Below are positions 12,757 through 18,571 of a DNA stretch of 23,103 bases, piece after piece. The translations under genes were made by a program, and so were the position numbers. Origin of the DNA: a virus. The notes below the pieces were generated by a model. The model worked only from the letters and a program-made list of their open reading frames with translations, was not told the DNA's origin and did not search any database. The stretch lies in the IMG/VR virus record IMGVR_UViG_3300030331_005446, positions 1 to 23,103 of that record, one strand, 5' to 3'. Numbering within the stretch: the first letter of the stretch is position 1; each line of letters opens with the position of its first letter.

Positions 12757-12980
12757 TACTCTTCCTCCAAATTCCAAAAGTAATCTTGAAGTTCAGCTTC
12801 ATCTATCTGTTCCCCAATTTCTGCATGTTGTGGGTTTCTAATTAAGTCTTTGAATATGTCGTAATGGTCTTCCACCAATTCATTTACTGCATATTCTCTT
12901 AACTCATCATTGTTCTTACCTCTACTAGCAATGCTGAAATTAAATTCAACAAAGTGGTAGATTTCTTTTTCTTTATCCAT
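12756..12980 (-). CDS. Acidic hypothetical protein (74 aa)
   Basis: A 74-residue acidic protein (DKEKEIYHFVEFNFSIASRG..., ending YFWNLEEE). TAATG junctions on both sides with the ribosome sites encoded in Glu codons. Unrecognised. Co-expression with its neighbours is certain from the overlaps. Confidence 0.67.
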   Translation of the reverse strand: MDKEKEIYHFVEFNFSIASRGKNNDELREYAVNELVEDHYDIFKDLIRNPQHAEIGEQIDEAELQDYFWNLEEE

Positions 12981-13294
12981 TACTCTTCCTCCATAAGTAT
13001 TGAGTCAACAAATGCAGCTAGATGTAAACCATATAGAGCATCTTCGGTGCGTACTTTATCGCTGCCTCTAAACTCTATTTGAAAGCCATCTTCCATTTTT
13101 GGTAATTGAATCATGATATCCAGGTAACTAGAGTCTCTTTCTATTTCTCCTTGTACCACATTTTGAATTACCTCTTTAGCTACTGGTATCATAGCTAAAG
13201 GTATTGGTGGATAACAATTGCCTCTAAAGTGTGCTTTTAAACCCTCTTCAAGGCCTAATATTTGAGCAACATTCATTGCTGTGTTATATCCCAT
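12980..13294 (-). CDS. Conserved accessory-element protein (104 aa)
   Basis: The first gene of the leftward unit, 104 residues. The central part (GLEEGLKAHFRGNCYPPIPLAMIPVAKEVIQNVVQGE) follows a pattern I recall from small proteins of plasmids and phages, L-A-H-(F/L)-N-YPP-P-IP-A-AI. The role is unknown. AAGGAG precedes the ATG and a clear promoter lies upstream. The memory of this family is not precise enough for a name. Confidence 0.72.
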   Translation of the reverse strand: MGYNTAMNVAQILGLEEGLKAHFRGNCYPPIPLAMIPVAKEVIQNVVQGEIERDSSYLDIMIQLPKMEDGFQIEFRGSDKVRTEDALYGLHLAAFVDSILMEEE

Positions 13295-13328
13295 TTCTTT
13301 CTCCTTTTTTAATACAATACATACCTAT

Positions 13329-13356
13329 ATATTAGTTGAATATAGCCGATATGCAA
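13329..13356 (-). promoter_or_regulatory. Promoter of the four-gene leftward unit
   Basis: (-) strand TTGCAT, 16-base spacer, TAATAT. The -35 sits in GATATGCAAAT (+ strand), the same sequence as in the 7559-7580 operator. The repeat at 13368 is immediately upstream of the -35. Confidence 0.6.
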
Positions 13357-13367
13357 ATCTTAAATGA

Positions 13368-13388
13368 GATTGAAAATGAGTACTAATG
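13368..13388 (+). repeat. GATTGAAAA-N7-TAATG, single copy
   Basis: A complete copy at 13368, followed by a run of nine A and AAGATCTAAGGAG. Together with the copy at 13430 it bounds a 41-base mini-interval. Confidence 0.88.
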
Positions 13389-13429
13389 ATTAAAAAAAAA
13401 GATCTAAGGAGATAGATGAATCGAAATGA

Positions 13430-13450
13430 GATTGAAAATGCGACATAATG
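13430..13450 (+). repeat. GATTGAAAA-N7-TAATG, single copy read by a 10-codon frame
   Basis: A complete copy at 13430. AAGGAG at 13406 and an ATG at 13416 open a 10-codon frame (MNRNEIENAT) that runs into the repeat and stops at its TAA. It may be chance, but the ribosome site is strong. Confidence 0.85.
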
Positions 13451-13489
13451 CTATAAAAAATAATTCATGATCAAAAAATCCAAAAAGAA

Positions 13490-13511
13490 ACCAGCTGGGC
13501 GGCCAGCTGGT
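13490..13511 (-). terminator. Terminator of the six-gene leftward operon
   Basis: ACCAGCTGG-GCGG-CCAGCTGGT, a perfect 9-bp stem, followed leftward by TTCTTTTTGG. It lies 47 bases past the stop at 13558. Confidence 0.78.
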
Positions 13512-13557
13512 CTCTTCTCGTATCGTACCTCAAAGGGAGCGTACAGATCCTTAAACG

Positions 13558-13743
13558 CTAAATTTGTATTATCTTCTGCTCTTCCATTTCCTCGATAGTG
13601 CTATCAAGGTCACAGTCAGATATATTGTAATACTTATCCCAAAAAGTATCTTCATCTAATGGTAAATCTTCTTCTAGGACCTCTAACTCAAAATATTGCA
13701 TTTGCTTAACAGCTACAAAATATTTTTTTGTTTTTTTATCCAT
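13558..13743 (-). CDS. Hypothetical protein (61 aa)
   Basis: I start it at the ATG at 13743 (MDKKTKKYFVAVKQMQYFEL), which overlaps the stop of the upstream gene. The frame is open 19 codons further but inside that gene. Acidic C-terminal half (LEEDLPLDEDTFWDKYYN...IEEMEEQ). Similar in style to the 14289 protein (short beta-alpha domains with an acidic face). Unrecognised. Confidence 0.62.
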   Translation of the reverse strand: MDKKTKKYFVAVKQMQYFELEVLEEDLPLDEDTFWDKYYNISDCDLDSTIEEMEEQKIIQI

Positions 13744-14134
13744 AAAACTCGCCCTCATCTCCCTTTGGTTCGAATACTTGGATATCTCGGTCATTACCAT
13801 CTAAATCGATATACATACCTATCTGACTACCGTTATCATCTTTTACTATTGTTACTTCATAACTACCATCACCATGAGTTGTAGAAGTGTTAAATGCAAC
13901 TCCTCCATCAATCATACCGTATGGTTTATCTCCGAAGATAGTAGCTTCACAAAATTTAGTGTATTGATTAAGTTCTCCGATACTCTCATCAGGTAAAACT
14001 TCCTCTCTGTCATCACTAAACTTAAGTTGACCATCTCCAATTGTTTCAGGGTGAGCCAAAGTGTAGCATGGGTCTCCCACAGCGAGTTGCCCACTATCTA
14101 CAGATACTCTACCCACTTTTTCATATTCGTACAT
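13736..14134 (-). CDS. Conserved phage/plasmid protein with SGQ-x4-DPCY motif (132 aa)
   Basis: A 132-residue beta-rich protein. The N-terminal VGRVSVDSGQLAVGDPCY (residues 7-24) and a later THGDGSYEV and IDLDG match a family I recognise as recurring in phages and mobile elements ('v.vDSGq..i.DPCY', then 'GDG.Y.V'), reminiscent of DUF4241-like proteins. No enzyme activity is known to me. GGAGGAAGAATAATG gives a strong start coupled to the upstream 51-residue gene. Its presence here supports the reading of this island as exchangeable accessory DNA. Confidence 0.75.
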   Translation of the reverse strand: MYEYEKVGRVSVDSGQLAVGDPCYTLAHPETIGDGQLKFSDDREEVLPDESIGELNQYTKFCEATIFGDKPYGMIDGGVAFNTSTTHGDGSYEVTIVKDDNGSQIGMYIDLDGNDRDIQVFEPKGDEGEFYG

Positions 14135-14289
14135 TATTCTTCCTCCTTAGTTTTTTCTCTTACCTCATAATAAGGTAAATTGTCTGGTCTTATATTTTGA
14201 AACCAATCCATTACATCTTCGTGTAATTCTTCTTGGTCATCAACATTAAACGGTACTTCAAAATTAAAACTAACCCATAAAGTAACCAT
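14134..14289 (-). CDS. Hypothetical protein (51 aa) in a TAATG-coupled operon
   Basis: A 51-residue protein, MVTLWVSFNFEVPFNVDD..., ending VREKTKEEE. AAGGAG sits nine bases upstream of the ATG, and both ends are TAATG junctions (with the stop of the 14289-14471 gene and the start of the 13736-14134 gene). The beta strand opening followed by an acidic helix and a proline-rich turn is like its neighbours. Unrecognised but surely a gene. Confidence 0.68.
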   Translation of the reverse strand: MVTLWVSFNFEVPFNVDDQEELHEDVMDWFQNIRPDNLPYYEVREKTKEEE

Positions 14290-14471
14290 TATTTTTTCTC
14301 CTTAACTATTTCTTCTACATGACATACGAACTTGTCCATTAAGTTTTTATTAACAATTTCTACTGCCTCTTTTTCTGTATCTGCTTCTACCCACATACTG
14401 TTTGCATAGTCTTGATAGTTTTCTCTTGGTAATACACTTATATTGTGATGTACCTCAAATAGTTTTTTCAT
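14289..14471 (-). CDS. Small beta-alpha accessory protein (60 aa)
   Basis: A 60-residue protein: MKKLFEVHHNISVLPRENYQ, then MWVEADTEKEAVEIVNKNLMDKFVCHVEEI. The order 'beta strand - V-A-dT-xxEA-xxi - beta' is the common small phage/plasmid domain in which acidic loops alternate with helices. TAATG junctions at both ends. Function unknown. Confidence 0.67.
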   Translation of the reverse strand: MKKLFEVHHNISVLPRENYQDYANSMWVEADTEKEAVEIVNKNLMDKFVCHVEEIVKEKK

Positions 14472-14746
14472 TATTCTTCCTCCTCTGTACTGTCATCATA
14501 ATATTCAAACCAAAGGTCTTCATCTTCCCACTTCTTTTCGCAAACAAAGTAAGCAAGTCTGTTAATCCTCCAATAACCAGCTTGAATAATTCCAACTCCA
14601 TCTTCTTCTGTCCAAGTCCAAATTTGTTTAGGATCCACAGTCGCTAAATATTTGTCATGGGTATCAAAAAAGATATCATTACTACTTGGATTTTGCATGG
14701 GCTGATATGTTTCAACCCATACATCCATATCTAATAAGTCAGACAT
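14471..14746 (-). CDS. Conserved accessory protein (91 aa)
   Basis: Begins MSDLLDMDVWVETYQPMQNP at the TAATG junction with the preceding gene. The sequence IWTWTEEDGVGIIQAGYWRINRLAYFVCEKKW fits a recurring accessory-element pattern ('iWT..e.dg...i..G.h.vNR.gY..te.pW'). Ends with four Glu whose codons make the next ribosome site. A soluble beta-rich protein of unknown function. Confidence 0.72.
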   Translation of the reverse strand: MSDLLDMDVWVETYQPMQNPSSNDIFFDTHDKYLATVDPKQIWTWTEEDGVGIIQAGYWRINRLAYFVCEKKWEDEDLWFEYYDDSTEEEE

Positions 14747-15795
14747 TATATATGACAATCTACGACTACTCCAACATAGTCGCCATTTTCAATATATTTT
14801 TCTAACATATTATCAATAAGTTTGTCTGTGTTTTTGATAAACGCTTCTCGTTCATCATGCTCCATACCATCAAGTGATGACAAACCAAACCAACCCATTT
14901 CGCCATAGTCTGTCCAACCCTCCTCATCAGTGAGAAAAGATTGAAACTCTAATTTCTTTCTTGATGTGATTTCGAAAAGCTCATCTTTTGTGTAGTACAC
15001 AATATTTGAGTGTTCTCTAGTTTCATAATCAAAATCACTTGACTTGATAATTGAATTATCAATCAAGTTTTCTTTTTTCCATGCTTCAAGTTCTTTTTCA
15101 TTTTCGGCTAAACATGGTTTAGGAAATTTATGAAAAGAAAGAGTTTGCCAGAACTCTACTTCCTCATATCTAAGAACTTCTTTAAGGTCGCTTATATAAC
15201 CGTTATCGCCAATACTGTTCCAACGACCACCAAAGACATACCAATCCCAACGAGCTGAGGGGTTTTGATAATATACATCACACCAACCCTCAGCAGTTTT
15301 CTCAATTTCATTTGAGTTAGCAAACTCATCAATGAGCATGCTCATATGTTTTTCGGTATTCGCCATGAACTTTTCTGAACTAAATAATTCATAAAGCTCA
15401 TCAAAGTCTTTCATTTCCTTATCAAGTTCGCTATCTGTCCATCCATTGTTTTCTTTATCAAAAGATTTTATTTGGTGATTTTTGATGAAATTAACCCTAC
15501 GGTCTCTTTCCTCAATTAATTTTTCACACAGCAAACTTGTCTCACCGTTTTGATAAAAATTAAGAACATCTGTAATCAAGTAATTTATTTCTAAATTTCT
15601 CTCAAAATATTCTTTTTGTAGCTCCTCATTATCTGTATGTTCTATGTAAGGTTCTAATAATTCATCTACCTTATTAGATATATACTGATTTGCGAATTGT
15701 GTCATGCCTCCAAACTCCTCGGCTTCACGCTCACGCAATGGATTTGCTACTACTTCATCTTTCTTTACTATTACTAGTACAGGAAAGTGTGACAT
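14746..15795 (-). CDS. Conserved phage/plasmid protein with WDWY-x2-GGRW signature (349 aa)
   Basis: The first and largest gene of the six-gene leftward unit. The opening MSHFPVLVIVKK and the block NPSARWDWYVFGGRW (residues about 182-196) are the signature of a family widespread on phages, plasmids and integrative elements ('MSHFtvlVi...LaPY.E', 'NP.akWDWY.iGGRW'). Its role is not known to me. The middle is a long helical region and the C-terminus DYVGVVVDCHI is conserved-looking. AGGAGG precedes the ATG. Upstream lies a candidate promoter (TTGTTG, 16 bases, TATTAA) and the repeat at 15899. Confidence 0.8.
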   Translation of the reverse strand: MSHFPVLVIVKKDEVVANPLREREAEEFGGMTQFANQYISNKVDELLEPYIEHTDNEELQKEYFERNLEINYLITDVLNFYQNGETSLLCEKLIEERDRRVNFIKNHQIKSFDKENNGWTDSELDKEMKDFDELYELFSSEKFMANTEKHMSMLIDEFANSNEIEKTAEGWCDVYYQNPSARWDWYVFGGRWNSIGDNGYISDLKEVLRYEEVEFWQTLSFHKFPKPCLAENEKELEAWKKENLIDNSIIKSSDFDYETREHSNIVYYTKDELFEITSRKKLEFQSFLTDEEGWTDYGEMGWFGLSSLDGMEHDEREAFIKNTDKLIDNMLEKYIENGDYVGVVVDCHI

Positions 15796-15898
15796 AATTG
15801 TCCTCCTTATATATACAATACATAATTTAATTTTAATACTTTACTTCATGTTTGCAACAAACTTCAGAGAAATTTAGCGAAGCTTGATCTAAAAACGA

Positions 15899-15919
15899 GA
15901 TTGAAAATGTGCACTAATG
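15899..15919 (+). repeat. GATTGAAAA-N7-TAATG, single copy between divergent units
   Basis: A complete copy at 15899 in the 296-base gap between the leftward six-gene unit and the rightward ArdC-like gene. The rest of the gap is very AT-rich and holds five GATC sites and a near-palindrome GATCAAAAAATTTTTAGATC (15939-15958). No -35/-10 pair for the rightward gene is convincing, although TTTGCATATC recurs at 16037. Confidence 0.88.
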
Positions 15920-16091
15920 CAATAAAAATAAAGGCCTTGATCAAAAAATTTTTAGATCATAATTTAAAAATTGCGGTGATCTCGAATTTGCAAGTATGGA
16001 TCAAGACTCAAAAAAAAATATTATATGAATTGATTTATTTGCATATCTTCGGTAAACTCTAAAGAGTATTGTATATTAAAAGGAAAAAAAA

Positions 16092-16994
16092 ATGTCAGTT
16101 AAAAATGAGCGAGTCGAAAAAATAACAGACCAGTTGCAGAAAAAATTAGCATCTTTTGAAGTTGATGCGGAAGAGTTAGACCAATATTTAGAGTTCTGCG
16201 CAAGGTTTTATCAAGGGCGCAGCCATAACAATAATTTATTAATCTTTATTCATAAAATGAATTCAGAACTAGTAGCAACATATAAACAATGGAAAACAGT
16301 CCATAATAGAATTGTTGTAGCTTGTACTATGTGCCGAGCTCTTGCAAATGCTAAATGCAAATGTTCAGATATTACAAAACCAATTAGAATTCCACAATTT
16401 AGACCCTTGGTCTATACCCACGACAAAGAAGGTAAAGAACTAGAAGAGACTAAAATTTTTTACGCTGATTTTTATGTTTATGACATAGAAGACACGGAAC
16501 CGTTAAACGATAAAGGGTTAAGAGTTCATAACCCAAATAAACCAATTCTGTTAAAAGGTTTAGAAGGTCAAGAGATTATCGATAAAGCAAAAATTTATTT
16601 AAAGAAAAAAAATTGGTCTTATGATATCGAATCTGACTTAGGGGGACCTAACGGACTTTGCAACCCAATGTCAAAAGAAATAAAAATTAAAAATGCTGAT
16701 GTAAAACAAATGGCAAAAACAACCATACATGAACTAAGCCATTTTCATCTTCACGGTTTAGAATATAACTACCAAGAATGTAGGGGAATAGCTGAAGTAC
16801 AAGCAGAGAGCGTAGCCTATACCGTTTTAAAATTCTTGGGGCTAGACTCTTCCGACTACTCTATAAGATACATCATTGGCTGGAGTCAAGGGGATTCTAA
16901 AAGGTTTAAAGAATCATTAAAAGAAATTGTTGAGACATCACAACAAATTATAAAAGACTTAGAACTCACGGAAGGAGAATTAAAAAATGTTTGA
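16092..16994 (+). CDS. ArdC-like antirestriction protein/zinc metallopeptidase with Cys-cluster insertion
   Basis: A 300-residue protein in two parts. The N-terminal domain (FYQGRSHNNNLLIFIHKMNSE...TYKQWK, residues 39-68; ADFYVYDIEDTEPL at 125-138) follows the ArdC single-strand-binding domain. The C-terminal part has the metallopeptidase motif HELSH (213-217), with third-ligand region AEVQAESVAY (234-243) and the usual YIIGWS ending. ArdC protects incoming single-stranded DNA from restriction. Unusually, the loop where ArdC has a Lys/Gly-rich segment carries four cysteines (C78, C81, C89, C91), a possible second metal site. AAGGA lies before the ATG. Its stop overlaps the start of peptide gene 2. 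Confidence 0.82.
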   Translation: MSVKNERVEKITDQLQKKLASFEVDAEELDQYLEFCARFYQGRSHNNNLLIFIHKMNSELVATYKQWKTVHNRIVVACTMCRALANAKCKCSDITKPIRIPQFRPLVYTHDKEGKELEETKIFYADFYVYDIEDTEPLNDKGLRVHNPNKPILLKGLEGQEIIDKAKIYLKKKNWSYDIESDLGGPNGLCNPMSKEIKIKNADVKQMAKTTIHELSHFHLHGLEYNYQECRGIAEVQAESVAYTVLKFLGLDSSDYSIRYIIGWSQGDSKRFKESLKEIVETSQQIIKDLELTEGELKNV

Positions 16995-17040
16995 TTTGAT
17001 AAAAGCAATATTAAGAAGACAAAACAAAAAACGAGATTGA
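16987..17040 (+). CDS. 17-residue amphipathic peptide, copy 2, coupled to ArdC-like gene
   Basis: Encodes MFDLIKAILRRQNKKRD. The ATG overlaps the stop region of the ArdC-like gene (ATGTTTGA), with AGGAG nine bases upstream inside that gene's last codons. Its own TGA lies inside the repeat copy at 17035 (GATTGA). It has the same length as copy 1 (10622-10675) with M-F-D-x-I-x-A-I-L conserved and a basic tail (net charge about +4). Two separate contexts with good ribosome sites and conserved sequence argue against chance. Function unknown. Confidence 0.65.
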   Translation: MFDLIKAILRRQNKKRD

Positions 17041-17055
17041 AAATTTCACATAATG
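17035..17055 (+). repeat. GATTGAAAA-N7-TAATG, single copy
   Basis: A complete copy at 17035 with variable core TTTCACA. Its first bases supply the stop codon of peptide gene 2. It is followed by an A-tract and terminator. Confidence 0.88.
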
Positions 17056-17096
17056 CAAAAAAAAAATGGGAGAGTTTAGGCTCTCCCAAATTTTTT
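17056..17096. terminator. Bidirectional terminator between convergent units
   Basis: GGGAGAG-TTTAG-(G)CTCTCCC hairpin (17068-17087) with ten A on the left and TTTTTT on the right. It serves both the ArdC/peptide unit and the leftward gene at 17113. Confidence 0.82.
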
Positions 17097-17112
17097 GGAT
17101 CTTAAAACGCTA

Positions 17113-17457
17113 TTAAGTTTTTTCTAATTCTTTATCTATGTCTCTAATAAGTTCTCTTAAATTACTTTTGACATATGAAACCCAGGATTTTTCAAAATCA
17201 GGGTTATCTAAGTCTTTTAAAGTTTCCTCAAGATTAGTAGCAATACGACCCATTTTTTTTCTTGATTGTTCTGTATAATTTCCATCATAATCAAATTCAA
17301 CATTATAACTATCTAATTTTTTGACCATAGTGTAATTAGTATTTGGAATATCCATTCTTAAACACAATTCAACATAGTTCATCTCGTTATTAGTCTCATC
17401 AAATTCAATTATGATTTTAACGATACGATTATCGATTTCTACATCAACAGTTTTCAT
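17113..17457 (-). CDS. Hypothetical protein (114 aa)
   Basis: A 114-residue protein, single gene in its unit. First half beta-rich (TVDVEIDNRIVKIIIEFDE), second half a charged helical domain (KKMGRIATNLEETLKDLDNPDFEKSWVSYVKSNLRELIRDIDKEL). AAGGAG precedes the ATG. A TATAAT with TG extension lies at 17491-17496 on the (-) strand. Bounded by repeats at 17035 and 17581. Unrecognised. Confidence 0.7.
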   Translation of the reverse strand: MKTVDVEIDNRIVKIIIEFDETNNEMNYVELCLRMDIPNTNYTMVKKLDSYNVEFDYDGNYTEQSRKKMGRIATNLEETLKDLDNPDFEKSWVSYVKSNLRELIRDIDKELEKT

Positions 17458-17490
17458 AATTACTCCTTTTAATTAATCAATACAATAACA

Positions 17491-17520
17491 ATTATAACAT
17501 ACCAGGGAACGCTAATTATA
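17491..17520 (-). promoter_or_regulatory. Promoter of the 17113-17457 gene
   Basis: (-) strand CCCTGGTATGTTATAAT: a consensus -10 (17491-17496) with upstream TG, sharing the CCTGGTAT block with the ArdA-like and peptide-1 promoters. No clear -35. Confidence 0.55.
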
Positions 17521-17580
17521 AGTTTTCGAGATTAGATCAAAATTATTAGCGCATTAAGATCCATTTAATTTTTAAAATGA

Positions 17581-17601
17581 GATTGAAAATTTCACAGGAT
17601 A
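17581..17601 (+). repeat. Degenerate last copy of the repeat
   Basis: GATTGAAAA at 17581 with the same variable core (TTTCACA) as the copy at 17035, but GGATA in place of TAATG. It marks the right end of the repeat-bearing island. The 164 bases from 17458 hold this copy, two GATC sites and the promoter, no gene. Confidence 0.75.
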
Positions 17602-17621
17602 AAACAAAAAATAAACAAAAA

Positions 17622-17744
17622 TTATGTATTCCAAAAATCGGCACAACGACCACGGCACCAATAAGTTTTATATTTAAACCTTTTATCTATATCTATCTCT
17701 AATTGATAACCACATTTAGAACAATGTTTTTTAAATTTATTCAT
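17622..17744 (-). CDS. Zinc-ribbon micro-protein (40 aa)
   Basis: A 40-residue protein: MNKFKKHCSKCGYQLEIDID then a basic stretch and YWCRGRCADFWNT. C-x2-C and C-x3-C pairs give a four-Cys zinc site. The ATG overlaps the stop of the upstream 34-residue gene (ATGA), so translation is coupled. Likely a nucleic-acid or protein-binding zinc module. No closer assignment. Confidence 0.62.
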   Translation of the reverse strand: MNKFKKHCSKCGYQLEIDIDKRFKYKTYWCRGRCADFWNT

Positions 17745-17845
17745 TGTTTAAACCATTTCTTTAATTTTCTAGGTTTTCTGTAATATGGAATTGTTACATC
17801 CATATACTTATATTTATATTTTCCACAGTCACATTTATATTTCAT
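17741..17845 (-). CDS. Micro-protein (34 aa) with CDC motif, basic tail
   Basis: MKYKCDCGKYKYKYMDVTIP followed by YYRKPRKLKKWFKQ. AGAGGA lies five bases before the ATG. Short, basic, with two Cys, it might pair with the next zinc-ribbon protein, whose start overlaps its stop. Function unknown. Confidence 0.55.
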   Translation of the reverse strand: MKYKCDCGKYKYKYMDVTIPYYRKPRKLKKWFKQ

Positions 17846-17905
17846 TTTTCCTCTTTTCTCTCTTACTTATTACTAGCGACAAGTTTTTTAAAAATTAGCC
17901 GAAAA

Positions 17906-17942
17906 TAAAAAAAACCCCAGATTTTTTTTCTGGGGTTTTTTT
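17906..17942. terminator. Strong bidirectional terminator
   Basis: AAACCCCAGA-(T)6-TCTGGGGTTT with A-run on the left and T-run on the right. It separates the micro-gene pair from the 17970-18991 operon and marks the right limit of the island area. Confidence 0.85.
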
Positions 17943-17969
17943 AGTGTTGTTATTGGTTAGATAACAGTT

Positions 17970-18173
17970 TTATATTACCCTCTCAAATTTATAAACATTT
18001 TCTGGGTATTGAACCTCTACATATTTGTAATTAATTTTTTTATGTAGTTCATAAAGTTTATTATTAAGCCAATCATATATTTTTTTTATTAATTCGCTTT
18101 TGTACTCTAATTCGGTTCTAGTTTTTGTTTCTACACCAATTAATATTTTATTAGTTTTATGTTTTGAATACAT
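17970..18173 (-). CDS. Hypothetical basic protein (67 aa)
   Basis: MYSKHKTNKILIGVETKTRTELEYKS..., a 67-residue basic helical protein. Its ATG forms TAATG with the stop of the membrane protein upstream, so it is the last member of a four-gene leftward operon. Unrecognised. Confidence 0.66.
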   Translation of the reverse strand: MYSKHKTNKILIGVETKTRTELEYKSELIKKIYDWLNNKLYELHKKINYKYVEVQYPENVYKFERVI

Positions 18174-18349
18174 TATTTTACCTTCCTTTTACTCTTTACA
18201 GTTCTTATAAAAATATAAACCATGAGACCATAAGACCAATATAGAATAAAATCTAAAGTGTTCAAACAGCCTTCCCCTGTAAAGTCTAGAATGTTATAAA
18301 TTTTTGTACCATACAAAAACCCTTCTTGACAAATTGCTAAAGGGTTCAT
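18173..18349 (-). CDS. Small membrane protein (58 aa)
   Basis: A 58-residue protein, MNPLAICQEGFLYGTKIYNI..., with one membrane helix near its end (DFILYWSYGLMVYIFI) and a basic tail RTVKSKRKVK, so the C-terminus would face the cytoplasm. Its ATG overlaps the previous stop (ATGA) and its TAA overlaps the next ATG. Function unknown. Holin-like or superinfection-exclusion roles are possible for such proteins. Confidence 0.65.
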   Translation of the reverse strand: MNPLAICQEGFLYGTKIYNILDFTGEGCLNTLDFILYWSYGLMVYIFIRTVKSKRKVK

Positions 18350-18570
18350 TTCGAACCCCTTAACAATAATTCTGTATCTAATGACCTAAGAACAGATTGA
18401 CCACTCCTTAAGCACTCCAAATCGAACAAGTGCATTAAGTTTTGTATTTCTGTTTGTGACAAATCAATATTTTCACTTTTGGTTAAAATATCGGTTAGTC
18501 TGTTTATAATTTCTTGTGAAAAGTTTTGAATAACTTTTACAACATCATCTTTATAAATTGGAGTATCCAT
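18346..18570 (-). CDS. Hypothetical helical protein (74 aa)
   Basis: I start it at 18570 (MDTPIYKDDVVKVIQNFSQE) because AAGGGGG lies nine bases upstream; the frame is open 21 codons further inside the preceding gene. Helical pattern throughout (LTDILTKSENIDLSQTEIQNLMHLFDLECLRSGQSVLRSLD). Unrecognised. Confidence 0.65.
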   Translation of the reverse strand: MDTPIYKDDVVKVIQNFSQEIINRLTDILTKSENIDLSQTEIQNLMHLFDLECLRSGQSVLRSLDTELLLRGSK

Positions 18571-18571
18571 T

